64,000 nucleotides of DNA, taken from positions 237,459,800-237,523,799 of the forward strand of contig OY821518.1 in NCBI GenBank assembly GCA_963682025.1, in the 5' to 3' direction. This document shows positions 20,850 through 30,835 of the stretch, piece after piece (position 1 is the first letter of the stretch; each line of letters begins with the position of its first letter). The notes below the pieces were generated by a model, which worked only from the letters and a program-made list of their open reading frames with translations, searched no databases and was not told where the DNA came from. A program made the position numbers and the translations under genes. Source of the DNA: Cordilura impudica (taxonomy: Eukaryota > Arthropoda > Insecta > Diptera > Scathophagidae).

Positions 20850-21857
20850 TCAGTCCCCACCGAAGAACCAGTTCGAACTTCTAATGAAGCCCCTAAGATG
20901 TGAAATTTCCACGTTTGAGAGGTCAGAGAGATCGTGAAGAAACGGCGATCCCAATGTCCGTAGTCTTGTTCTGGATAGCGCCGGGCAGTGGCAGAGGAAG
21001 TGTTCTACGCTCTCTACCTCCTCTACATCCAAGCAGCTACGAGAGAAATCATTTGACGAGACCTTAAGGCGCTCAGCGTGTCTCCCTATAAGGCAGTGCC
21101 CAGTAGCAACAGCAATTACCGTTGAGATCTCCCCACGGGGGAGATTCAGAGCAGGCCAGATTTGTCTTGTGATCCTACACGTTAATCCATTAGCCCATCT
21201 GTTATTCGTTATGCCAGCGGTGCGAAGCCGAAGTTCAAGCTTGCACGATTCCAGGGGTGTACCAACACATTCCGAATCCGCTGGAACCTGTAAGGTAGTA
21301 TCCTGTCTTGCCAGCTCATCCGCTTTGCAGTTTCCCGGTATGTTCCTGTGCCCTGGAACCCATATGAGCCTGATGTCGAACTGCTTGGCCATCTCATTTA
21401 AGGATGTGCGGCAGCTAAGGGCGGTTCTCGTTTTCAGGAACATTGATCGCATGGATTTTACCGCGGCTTGACTATCAGAATTGATGTTGACTGTGGTCGT
21501 AGACAGAATATTCCGACCCAACCAGTCAGCAACCTCCTTTATTGCCAGTACCTCTGCCTGATATACACTGCAGTGGTCTGGTAACCTTCGAGCCAGATTT
21601 AGTCCAAGCTCCCCTGAATGGACTCCAAAACCAACCTGACCGCACAAATTCGATCCGTCAGTATAGAAATATACGGAACGCCTACTGCGTTCCTTCTCCA
21701 AAGCAGGCCACCAGACGATGACTCCGTACAGGAGTATTGGACGGACCACCGCTGTATAGATCCAGTGAGCAATTTTCGGACTAAAGCCCCATCGCTTACC
21801 AATGGCCTTCTTACAGGAGTATAAAGCTATAGTCGCCTTCTTCACCCGCTCCTCCAA
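20850..21857 (-). pseudogene. LINE-A ORF2, thumb/RNase H/C-terminal segment
   Basis: A 335-codon open segment in a third frame relative to the upstream RT. It starts in the RT thumb (KKAIGKRWGFSPKIAHWIY, VRPILLYGVIVWW), then jumps at ALEKERSRR directly into RNase H: VYFYTDGSN (first Asp), YQAEVLAI (Glu), NINSDSQAAV (Asp) and WVPGHRNIPGNCKADELAR (final His/Asp region). The zinc-knuckle-like tail (TGHCLIGRHAERL; CLDVEEVESVEHFLCHCPAL) ends at 20850. The usual linker between thumb and RNase H appears shortened, so I infer an internal deletion near 21660-21700. RNase H removes RNA from the cDNA hybrid in LOA, R1 and I clade elements. Confidence 0.88.
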
Positions 21858-21869
21858 ATTCCGTCTGAA

Positions 21870-23106
21870 GTTCAGCTTCCTGTCCAGGAATACGCCAAGA
21901 TACTTGGCTCCATCAGAGAAGACGATTTCAGTGCCGTTGAGAGAAATGGGATCGAAGGTAGGGATCTTATACTTCCTAGTGAAAAGAACAAGTTCCGTTT
22001 TGGTCCGATTAACCCCCAGACCGCAACCCTTGCCCAGATAAATAGCTCTGTGAGAGCCCGTTGCATGATATCTCTAATTGTAGATAGAAACTTCCCATTT
22101 ACGGCCATGGCCACGACGTCAGCACTGGGTTTAGCACTGGGTTTAGCACTGGGTTTAGCGCCAAGTTCCAGAGAAGTGGTGATAGAACGTCACTTTGTAG
22201 CGTTCCCCTGTTCACAAATCGGGATATTTCCGACGTTCCCAGTTTAGATGTTATCCGCCTGTTGACAAGCAGATTTCCAATCAATGAGATGATCACAGAA
22301 TTCACTCCTAGACTAGATAGTGCCGCTATTATCGTGTCCGGTGTGATGTTGTTAAAAGCCCCTTCTATATCCAAAAAGGCTGTCATAGTGTATTCTCCTG
22401 CCGAGAGCGATTTCTCGATGGTATTTACAAGCTCGTGTAGAGCTGTTTCAGTTGACCTTCCCTTGCTGTAGGCATGTTGCCTCGTTGATAGCAGTTTAGG
22501 GTCAATAATTCTACGTAAGTAAGAGTCTGTCATACGCTCCATTGTCTTCAATAGGAACGATGATAGGCTTATTGGTCTGAAATCCTTTGGGACAGTGTGT
22601 GAGCTCTTTCCAGCTTTTGGAATGAACACCACTCTTGTCTCCCTCCATTTCAAAGGAATATACGCTGTGTTTATGCAGCAAGTGAAAAGACTGCATAGCC
22701 AAGGGGAAATGTAGTCCGACACATGCTGCAATTCAGCTGGAATGATACGGTCAGGTCCCGGAGATTTGTAAGGTTTGAAGCTTTTAATCGCCCAGGTCAA
22801 TGTTGGTACATTAACTATCTCCGAAGCAATGTCCGCCGTGCTAGCGTCAGAGTATTCCAAAGCCTGTAATGACGTATGAGAATTGCTCGGAAAATGGGTG
22901 TCCAGTAGCAAGCTAAGTGATTCTCCACTGGAGGTGGTCCACACCCCCACTGGATCCTTCAAATAGCCTAATGTGTGAGGGGTAGAAGCCAGAACCTTTC
23001 GCAGCCTGGATGCCTCGGAAACGTCCTCTATGTTATCACAGAATTTTTTCCAAAAATCGCATTTTGCCGTTCTAATCTTCTTCTTATAGGTCCTAAGCTG
23101 CAGCTT
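21870..23106 (-). pseudogene. LINE-A ORF2, reverse transcriptase segment with disrupted active site
   Basis: Open from the linker down to 22099: KSFKPYKSPGPDRIIPAEL, WRETRVVFIPKAG, KDFRPISLSSFLLK, TALHELVNTIE, MTAFLDIEGAFNN (first catalytic Asp) and RGTLQSDVLSPLLWN (RG.PQGGVLSP degraded). The region that should hold YADD is replaced by three 12-bp units (22121-22156) reading NPVL NPVL NPVL. A remnant ADVVAMAVNGKFL continues in another frame (22114-21872). A TAA at 23107-23109 separates this segment from the endonuclease. No functional polymerase is possible. Confidence 0.88.
22121..22156. repeat. 12-bp tandem triplication inside LINE-A RT
   Basis: AGCACTGGGTTT occurs three times in succession. 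The unit is a multiple of three, so it adds Asn-Pro-Val-Leu per repeat in the element frame. It lies exactly where the YADD motif is expected. Confidence 0.9.
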
Positions 23107-24046
23107 TTACACCGACCAATCCTCGTCCGCTCTTGAAGACTTTGCCTTGTTAAAGAGTTTTCTGCAGGAGTCTCTACCCTGCTGCAGCTCGCTAGACCAC
23201 CATGGTGGTTTCTTCTTGCCCTTAGGCCTTGCCACTGGGCAAGAAGAATCTAAAGACTTGTTAAAAACCGTCGTAATATGATCTACAAGACAATCAATGT
23301 CCGCAGAATTGCGCGGTTCGGTTAAGGGTATTGTTTCCAATAACCCAGCAAAGGTTTTCCTATACTTAACCCAATCTGTCCTCTTCAGATTCCTGGGGAC
23401 ACTCTCCGTTGGGTTCTTTTCTCTAAGTAAGAATTCGATATAGCGATGGTCAGAAAAGGAGTGGTCATCCAACACCCTCCAACCATCAATTTTGTCAAAT
23501 AGTGTATCTGATACAAAGGTAGCGTCAAGAATCTCCCTTCTAATACTAGTCACAAAGGTCGGTTCATTTCCCTTGTTACATATATACAGGTTAGTACTAA
23601 GTAAAAACTCAAAAAGCAACTCCCCTCTTTCGTTTATGTCCGTACTTCCACAGATCGGATGATGCGCATTGACGTCACAGCACAGCACCAGTTGGTGTGC
23701 AGTCCCTTCGGCCTTCCGGATCAGATTTGCCACGCTGTTCGGGGGAATAGGCCCAGATTTTTTTACCATCTAACTCCAGGCTAGCCGCTGTTACATCTCT
23801 GTCACTGAAATTAGATAACAAGAAAATATTAAAACTGTTCCTCGCCAAAATGCAGGTCCTTGGTGTACCTTCATCCTTAGCGACGAGCAGCTTATAATTA
23901 GGAGTCTTCAATCCGCAAACCCTGCCACCACAAACCCAGGGTTCTTGGATGAAGACTATGTCTACTCCGCCTGTCGTCAGGCGAACCAGCAATGCAGCCG
24001 TTGCTGCTTTACAGTGGTGAAGATTTATCTGTAGGAGCCGCATCAT
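23107..24046 (-). pseudogene. LINE-A ORF2, apurinic-like endonuclease segment
   Basis: Starts MMRLLQINLHHCKAATAALL at 24046, overlapping the end of ORF1 by 38 bp, a common ORF1/ORF2 arrangement. FIQEPWV carries the catalytic Glu. After a frameshift near 23680-23770 it continues CCDVNAHHPICGS (Asp/Asn pair), LDATFVSDTL and HSFSDHRYIEF (SDH motif). This endonuclease family nicks the target DNA for target-primed reverse transcription. Apart from the frameshift and the TAA at 23107 the catalytic residues look intact. Confidence 0.88.
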
Positions 24047-25412
24047 TTGCTACTGCCTGCACATCCATCTTCACCACCGTGATTTCGGCTTCGTCCTCCG
24101 TGCTTTCAAGGAGGTCGTCGTAGAATAAGCCAGTAGCATCCCTTAACAGCTCAGAATCGGATGTTAAGTATCCATCTTCCTCCATAGCTGTGTGGGAACC
24201 CACCTCAGCTTGAGCTTCACCAGAGGTCCCCTCCCCAGCAGACTTCTCTACTGGCTTGACGATCTCTGGGATTGGTTCCTGATCGCTTTTATAGACCTTG
24301 ATCGTAAGCTGCCCAAATCCGTAGGAAATGATGCTGTTTGTCTCGGTTAAACGCGGGAGGGATTCGGCATTAAGTAACAATGTTACCTGCCGACGTGCCC
24401 CCTCTGTATCACCAACTCTACCAATCTTCCAATTGTGCATTGGAAGATCACGATTGCAGACCTTCAGCATCTTTAGCACAGATTCCGCATCCGCAGGAGT
24501 TGCCGGAAGCCAAGCATGCGCTCTGGATCGGGACGGGATGTCATGCTTGTGCACAACATCCAGTTTTGCTCCCGGCCAGAGTTCTCCTAGTTTGCTGACG
24601 GCAGCCCTGTAAAGGGATAATGAGCGTTGGTCAGCAAAAGCCACCAGCTTAGCACGGCCTTGGTGCCAGCCTGCGTCGCGGCAGGTTGGATGTGGACCTG
24701 GCATATCCTCAAGGACAGTGAAGAATACTTCGGCTAGTTTAGCCTCCTCATAACTCCACTTGTCCTTGGGGATAGTGCTATCTTCATCTCCCCTGTTAAT
24801 GATAGCCATTACAAGGTTGTCTTTGACAACCTGACTAAACGACTTCGGCACAGCGTTGCCGGCCACTTTAGTACGTTTAGGTAATGGTTTCTCATCTGGC
24901 GAGCGCAGCCTTTTACCCGCCTTCGAGGTACTAGCAACCTGTTTATCAGGTACACTAGTCTTAGCTGAGAGGTCCTGTTCTTCAGTGACCTTCTTAGCCC
25001 ATGTGAGCGACTCTCTCTGTCTATCAGACAGCTTCGCTTGGTCGAGTTTGCCTAGCCTATCGATAATCTTAAGGCATAGTCTCCTCTGATTGTATTTCGC
25101 CTTTGACGGACGGACGTGATTGACCTCAGTCTTACCAGACTTGGACCCCTCCTTAGCTGCATTGCCAAGGTGACCGGATTTGTCAATAGCCTTCATGGGT
25201 TTGCTGCCAGTGATGGAGATTGTAGTCGGACTGACAACGGACCCCAACCCGCTAGAGCTTTGACCAGAGGTCGCAGCGTTTTCTAAATGGCCAGACTCCT
25301 GGGTCTTAGCCTTCGGACAACTGCTAGATGAGCTAGCAGCGGACTGTGAGGCAGAGCCTCGAATTTTGTTTTTGTTTTTGTTTATTTTGGAAGAGTTTAT
25401 TTTGGTTCCCAC
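24009..25412 (-). CDS. LINE-A ORF1 protein (467 aa, DUF4780-like)
   Basis: Uninterrupted from ATG at 25412. Residues ~1-170 are Ser/Lys/Gly-rich and disordered-looking (SQSAASSSSSC, GHLENAATSGQSSSG, GHLGNAAKEGSKSG). Residues ~195-380 form a compact domain with KDNLVMAIINRG, FFTVLEDMPGPHPTCRDAGW, VAFADQRSLSLYRAAV, SRSRAHAWLP and ARRQVTLLLN, which I recognise as the DUF4780-type domain of fly LOA-group ORF1 proteins. The C-terminal ~85 residues are acidic. It is expected to bind the element RNA and form the RNP. No CCHC knuckles seen. Intact although ORF2 is broken, so it could still be translated. Confidence 0.85.
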   Translation of the reverse strand: MGTKINSSKINKNKNKIRGSASQSAASSSSSCPKAKTQESGHLENAATSGQSSSGLGSVVSPTTISITGSKPMKAIDKSGHLGNAAKEGSKSGKTEVNHVRPSKAKYNQRRLCLKIIDRLGKLDQAKLSDRQRESLTWAKKVTEEQDLSAKTSVPDKQVASTSKAGKRLRSPDEKPLPKRTKVAGNAVPKSFSQVVKDNLVMAIINRGDEDSTIPKDKWSYEEAKLAEVFFTVLEDMPGPHPTCRDAGWHQGRAKLVAFADQRSLSLYRAAVSKLGELWPGAKLDVVHKHDIPSRSRAHAWLPATPADAESVLKMLKVCNRDLPMHNWKIGRVGDTEGARRQVTLLLNAESLPRLTETNSIISYGFGQLTIKVYKSDQEPIPEIVKPVEKSAGEGTSGEAQAEVGSHTAMEEDGYLTSDSELLRDATGLFYDDLLESTEDEAEITVVKMDVQAVANDAAPTDKSSPL

Positions 25413-25757
25413 GAGTGCAGGGAAAAAATTATGTCGACCGCGTCATAGCCCCCAGTAACGCAGCAAGGGAGGCCCACTGCCTCTACCTACTCACTGAGGT
25501 GCCCAGGTATCTGTGGGGCTCCGTTAAAATACAGTCGGTTACCCCTGACTGCAAACTATCCGATAAGCACGGGTCGCGTGACACTCCGGATTAGAGGTGA
25601 GTAACCTTTAGTCGTGCACCTTTAAGGTTCCGAACTTGACACAGGTTCAGGAAGTGGTACTGATACAGTAAAACCTCTTCCATTACTAGCATCAAGTAAG
25701 GAGCCGCAGTGCACTTAAGCCACCACATCGCGACAAGATTGTTACTCATGGTGGTGG
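25413..25757 (-). promoter_or_regulatory. LINE-A 5' UTR / internal promoter region
   Basis: About 345 bp from the 5' target duplication to the ORF1 ATG, GC-rich and without an open frame of note. LINEs of this type use an internal promoter in this stretch; I infer the role from position only. Confidence 0.5.
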
Positions 25758-25771
25758 ATTGTATGATCTTA

Positions 25772-26145
25772 AATTATTATATTTTGCTTTTGTCAGTTGC
25801 AAATCCATAAACATAGCTAAAGCCCCATTATTTAATAGCTAAAGCCCCATTATTTGTATCTCTCTGAACATTCATTAAAAGAGATTGTTGGCCTTCCTCT
25901 ATCGGATTGATTACTAGTTCCAGCATCCTAAAAAAAACATTATTAACAAAAGTTCTTCACAATTATTAGACTTATTTACTTACAAAATCTTCATGTTCCA
26001 AATAATTAAAACTTGATTTTAACCATTGTGATTCACGTGCTTCAAAAACTGGCTTATACTTTTTACATAACGTCCACTTTTTTTTACCAGTTGCTATTAA
26101 ACCAAGCAATTTTCCTTTTAATACATCCACTTTACAAATTGCTCT
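25772..26145 (-). pseudogene. Transib copy 2 transposase, 5' exons with a 56-bp intron
   Basis: Minus strand from ~26145 reads CKVDVLKGKLLGLIATGKKK and WLKSSFNYLEHEDF. It then meets a splice donor GTAAGT at 25983. After 56 bp comes the acceptor TTTTTTTTAG (ends 25928), followed by DAGTSNQSDRGRPTISFNEC and SERYK. A 21-bp tandem duplication (units of TAGCTAAAGCCCCATTATTT) at ~25816-25857 disturbs the frame. Then NGALAMFMDLQLTKAKYNN leads to the LINE-A border and continues at 20749 as LRSYNELLFGAKNYPF. The block matches GRPAK..D.CSERS and FALFLDLKLTKNQY of Transib copy 1, which supports the splice and the join. Confidence 0.8.
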
Positions 26146-26608
26146 TGTTAATAGAAATATAAAGCATCAACCTCTAAAAAGTCCTAAAAAATTTCCAGGA
26201 CTATCAAAACTTTGGTATGAGATTTTTCTAGTTATGGAAGGAAGCAATTAATCACCACTCAATAAATATACAAAAACTGTACTTTTTTTATCTCAAACTT
26301 ACACAATATGATAAAATATAAACACAATTTTAAAATTGTGTACCAATTATATAAAAAAAAAATTTAAGTAAAAAGCATAGCCCTCTTTGAATAAAAAGTA
26401 TATAATAGAATTTTTCAGAAGTAAATATGAGTTAAAAAATAAGTTAATTTGTGAATGATTAATTGTAACGAAGTAAATTTTTAATAAGAAGAAGAACAAT
26501 TAAATCATATGGCTTAAAGTGTAGACTTTAATTTGGCATAACAATTTTATCAAAAACAATTTATTTTTATTTTTTTGATTTTTGGCCAAAATTGACCATA
26601 GTGCATTG

Positions 26609-27640
26609 TTACATTTTCAATATTAATCATGATTAATTTTATTCCCGTTCTTCTTTTTTTCCCAGATACAAACATATCAACAAAATTGCAATAAAAAACC
26701 AAAAGTAAAAAATTCATAGTGTGAAAAAAATTTACAAATAAATTTGTCACTAACAACTTTTGCAACAAAATTTATGTAACATGATAAAAATTTGTTAAAA
26801 CAAAAAAATAAACAACAACAAACAGACAAACAAAAAAAAATTAAAAAAAAAATATGCAAACAAAATGATGGCAAAATCTAAAGTAAATAAAATATATGAA
26901 CCATATAATCAACAACAGATACAGAAACAGAAACAGCAAAAGCAGCGGCCAGTAAACAGGAATACAAACTGACAAACACTACGAGTAAAACACTGGCCAT
27001 TAATTATAGCGAGAATTGTCAAATAAAAACAACATAACAACAACTGAAAAAAGTTGATAAAAGCCATTTAACAAAAAAAATAAAAAACCACAATTTCATT
27101 TCAAAAAGAGGAAAATTTGTAAAAATAAAGAAAAAATATATAAATAAAATTTATTAAAAACAAGGAAGTATAAATTATAAACTATATCCGGTTTTTGCCA
27201 TAAAACACTTGCAAACATTTTCATAATAGATTAAGGCCGATTGACAGCTAACTGTTCTGGCTTATACGACCTATGTGCATGTGAATCCAGTCCAGACAGT
27301 TAATCAAAGTCTTAAAAAAATCGATTTATTTTAAAACAATACTAACGAAAAATAAGTCAGGCGTATAATTTAAACTACAGAAAAAAAAATATATATAGCA
27401 ATTAACAGAAGAATCGAAATAAATATATATATATATATATATGTGTATGTATGTTAGGTAAATAATAACAACAACAATAATTACAATTAAATTACCCAAA
27501 CAATAAAACAAACAATAAAACGGAAAACATCACAAAATACACAAATGCATGAGCACAATACCGTATACACTGGCTTCTGAATAACCAATACTTTAACCCT
27601 TCTGTTACCTTTAAAAGTACTATACCTAACTAATACAGTA
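26609..27640. other. No gene seen; A-rich single-strand-biased tract
   Basis: From ~26690 to 27170 the plus strand is strongly A-rich with CAA/AAC runs (AACAACAACAAACAGACAAAC, ACAGAAACAGAAACAGCAAA). (AT)n lies at ~27424-27441. This composition resembles fly leader sequence but no start codon, exon or splice pair could be supported. Confidence 0.5.
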
Positions 27641-28389
27641 CAGTAGACCGTCCCAATTTAAAATTTTCTTCGAAATTTTTGTTTTAACCAACTTGTTTTT
27701 TAATCTACAAAGAAAATCAAGAATTTTGAAATATTATACTTAACTGTTGACAAAGGATTTCTATCCGCGCAATTCGTTTTTAGTATTTTAAAGAAAAATC
27801 GTTACTTTAAAAAATTTTTAAAATTCCTGTTTCACTTTTTTACCTATTATGTACTAATGCCTATTATGTACTAATGCTAATGACAAAAAATGTCGCCCTT
27901 TTTTGCCTTTTTTTCGAAAAGTGTATTTTTTTATATATTCTGAATAAAGCTTATCTTATACATCAATCGAAAGGTCTCAAAGTAGAGCCCTCGTAAATCA
28001 CAAAAAATTCCAGTCATTGACTTCTTTCAGGTCATAGTGTGAGAATATTTCGCCATTTTTCCCCTTTTATGAATATTTTCACCCTATGACTTCCAAGAGG
28101 ATAATATTCAAAATTTTTTTGCATTTATGAACACAGCACTTTGAGACATTTCGATTGATATATAACAGGGGTGGGCACGTAAATGGCTTGTTGGGCCAAA
28201 TTTGGAATTTCACCTACTAACGGTGGGCCGCACTAGTTTATTTCTGTACAAATATTCATTTTCAAACAAAACAGCAAAAAAAAAAAACAATTTTTAAACA
28301 AACATAAAGTTTATTAATTCATTTCATACCCATTATAAATAAATTTTATACTGAAATATTATTAGTATTTATAAAAATAATTTTATATT

Positions 28390-30246
28390 TTAAAATTTTT
28401 TGAGATCAAAGAATTTAATTTTAAATAAAATAAAAAAAGGAATTATATAATAGTAAAATAAAAATATAGGTAACAAAAAATAATAAAGAAATGAGGACGA
28501 ATTTTTGATTATTTCTTTAAAATCAGGTGTGTAGTTTGTCAAAGTTGTCCGAATGAGTTCCGTAAGATGTTGATTTGTTAAACGTGAACGATTTTTTATT
28601 TTTAACATTTTTCAGGGTGGAGTATAGAGATTTGTTGTGCCAAACATTGAAAATAAAAGAGCAGCACCTTTTTTCATTTATGGATATTGGGTTTCGCTAA
28701 CAAGTTTCCAAAATCCAACTAGAGAAGTTGATTTGTGATGCATTTTCAATACAATATCATCCTTCATTTCTAACAACTCCAATTTTCCAACATCTAGTTT
28801 TGCAAGAATTATATCGGATAATAAAAATTCATCATTTAGGACATCACACAAAAATGGGTTAACAAAAACTGAGAATGTTGCTTAAAGTTGTTTGAGATCC
28901 TCAAATCTACATTTAAAATTTTCATGAAATTGTTTTAAATTATTTATCTTGTATATTATTTGCGTTCAATTTTAAAAGAGGAAAAATTTAAATTTTTTAC
29001 ATTCGGGGTCTTATATAAACCTCTTTTGGTTTAGCTTCGAAACCTAACAATGATCGTGACAAATCAAGCACTGTTTTGTCTTTGCATTGTAAACTCAGAT
29101 TAAGCGATTTAAGATGGTTCATTGTGTCAGTAAAAAACATTAAATCTGATATCCAAATTTCATTCTCCAGATCTGGATATATTTTTCCTTTTTCTTTTAT
29201 AAACAACTTTATTGTGGGTAACAGCTCAACAAATCGATCCAAAATATTAGAAACGGATAGCCATCGCACTATGGACCAAATGGTGACATCGCTTGATAAC
29301 TCATTGTTTTCCTCAACTTCTTGTAACTCCATAATAAAATTTTTAAACTGACGATGAGTTTCAGCGTTTGTTCTGATAAAATTTACAATTTCTACCACAA
29401 CTTTCCAAACGTTTTCATAATTAAAAAATTTTGAAACAAGATGCTCCCGATGAATAATACAGTGAATTGGTAGATAATGTGGGATATCTGGATCTTTATT
29501 TAAAATACCGATCAAACCTTGATTTTTACCCACCATTGCAGGTGCTCCATCTGTGGCAACGCTAATTCAAATTTGTTAATTACTTCGAAAAGAAAGAGCT
29601 ACAAGGTCTAACATTTCTTCAGTGATATTAAATTCAACTGATACAGACCTAATGAAGATCGCCAATTGAGGAACGTCGCTAACATCTGTGGATTCATCAA
29701 GAGCTAAACTAAATGCGGCAGAATTTTTTAGATCGTTTTTTAAACTTGTTTCAATAAAAGTGCTGATATCTATAATCGGTTGTGCGCCGTAATAAAGAAA
29801 GCTGATCCATCGCTTTATGCAGCTTTTTGTTATCAGGGTCGAGAATGCTCATAACCTTCTTCATATTGTGTTTTTTTAACTCTGCTTCCCCATAAGGACG
29901 TTCATCACGGGCAATATCCCAAGCTATTATGTAACTTGCTTCAAGTTATCTGTCATTTCCATGGCTAAAAGACAAAATAATGTTCTGTTCTTTTTTAATA
30001 TTTGACTGCAATGCCTTCAGTTTAGTCTCTCTTAGATTAGTATCAAGGGGATAATCTTTGGCAAATTGTGAGTAAAATTTTTCATGGTGTCTAAAAGGTA
30101 AAGTTATTTATGTGGTACAATAATTTTGCAAATGAGGCACATGGGTATGCCCTTATTTTCAACAAATCCGAATTTGTGTGTCCATTCGGACTGAAATTTT
30201 CTGTTTTCATCACCTATCTTACGTTTTTTATTGCTCGTTGATGCCA
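28390..30246 (-). pseudogene. hAT transposase of the ZBED5/GTF2IRD2-like lineage, broken
   Basis: ATG at 30246 begins MASTSNKKRKIGDENRKFQ, then EWTHKFGFVENKGIPMCLIC, the N-terminal zinc-finger-like region of this lineage. A stop follows. Then IARDERPYGEAELKKH, LALDESTDVSDVPQL (first Asp), VATDGAPAMVG (second Asp), HCIIHREHLVSK, a clean 179-codon stretch (28997-29536; TIWSIVRWLSVSNILDRFV), FLLSDIILAKLDVGK and RSRLTNQHLTELIRT. At least five stops or frameshifts. This lineage has been domesticated more than once in vertebrates, but this copy is simply decayed. hAT enzymes cut at the TIRs and leave 8-bp duplications, which match the flanks here. Confidence 0.9.
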
Positions 30247-30575
30247 TTTTAATTCCTTAAAAGTAAAAAGCGGGACCGATATATGTTGAGTGTAACCAGT
30301 TAATTTCAATAAAATGAACATGAAATATAATTAAAAAATCGTCCAATTTGCCAAGTTTAGTTTTTAAATTTTTTAAACAAAATTTTAAAGTTCAATTGAA
30401 TTTTTAGTGCTTTTTAAAATTTTTGAGGCGATAATTTTTCGAGTTATTGCTTAGTGCTTTTTTATCTTCAGTGACACCAAATCCTTAACTGCTGTTAGCA
30501 TCACAAGTCGAATCTAATTTTGAAATTTTGTCAAGTATTGAAAATGGATGACAAATAATCCAACTGATGAAATGG

Positions 30576-30835
30576 CAAAATTATGAATCCACAATTGAAT
30601 TTTGGGATGAAGTGAAATCACATAAGGATGTCACTGATTTAAATCCATTTGAAGCTGTAGCTAATCTCGATATTAAACTTTTGTCGCTTTCTTATTTAAA
30701 CGCTAAAGTTGAGAGGGGTTTTAGCGACATAAACCTTTTCTAATCCAAAATAAGAAATTCATTGCCATTACATTCAGTTAATGCTTTACTTCACATTAAA
30801 AATGGATTGAAAGAAGAAAATTTCTGTTCCGAAAG
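30576..30835 (+). pseudogene. Second hAT-type fragment: C-terminal dimerisation region, opposite strand
   Basis: On the plus strand inside the hAT element: TIEFWDEVKSHKDVTDLNPF, LLSLSYLNAKVERGFSDINL, a stop, then SKIRNSLPLHSVNALLHIKN and GLKEENFC. The L.L...NA.VER.FS pattern followed by KIRN.L...N.LL.I..GL is the hAT C-terminal dimerisation region. It is on the opposite strand from the host element's transposase and that transposase has its own C-terminus (28390-28608), so this is a separate source. Confidence 0.7.

Larger units (their letters stand above)
20750..25757 (-). mobile_element. LINE-A: full-length LOA/R1-type non-LTR retrotransposon, 5.0 kb
   Basis: Flanked by the 14-bp duplication ATTGTATGATCTTA. 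It carries ORF1 (24009-25412) and ORF2 (endonuclease, reverse transcriptase, RNase H; 20850-24046) on the minus strand, a ~345-bp 5' UTR and a ~100-bp 3' UTR. The tail is (CCTAA)3 on the element strand, seen as TTAGG units at 20752-20768. By eye it is far richer in G+C than the surrounding AT-rich DNA. ORF2 has several lesions, so it is a dead but nearly complete copy. Confidence 0.92.
18818..26603 (-). mobile_element. Transib copy 2, complete with 5-bp target duplication, split by LINE-A
   Basis: The termini are CACTATGGTCAATTTCGGCC at 18818 and its inverted counterpart TTGGCCAAAATTGACCATAG followed by TG ending at 26603. Both are flanked by the exact 5-bp duplication CATTG (18813-18817 and 26604-26608), as known for Transib. 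Removing LINE-A (20750-25757) and one copy of its 14-bp duplication leaves 2764 bp. CACTATG fits the reported Transib terminal consensus CACWATG. Confidence 0.93.

Noticed and set aside
21169..21471. Plus-strand frames across LINE-A (also 21618-21824, 24328-24612, 24856-25089)
   Set aside because: Antisense shadows of the LINE-A ORFs, favoured by its higher GC content; no independent protein features.
26690..27170. A/CAA-rich tract as 5' UTR of another host gene
   Set aside because: No credible start codon, exon or splice pair follows before repeat Z at 27641.
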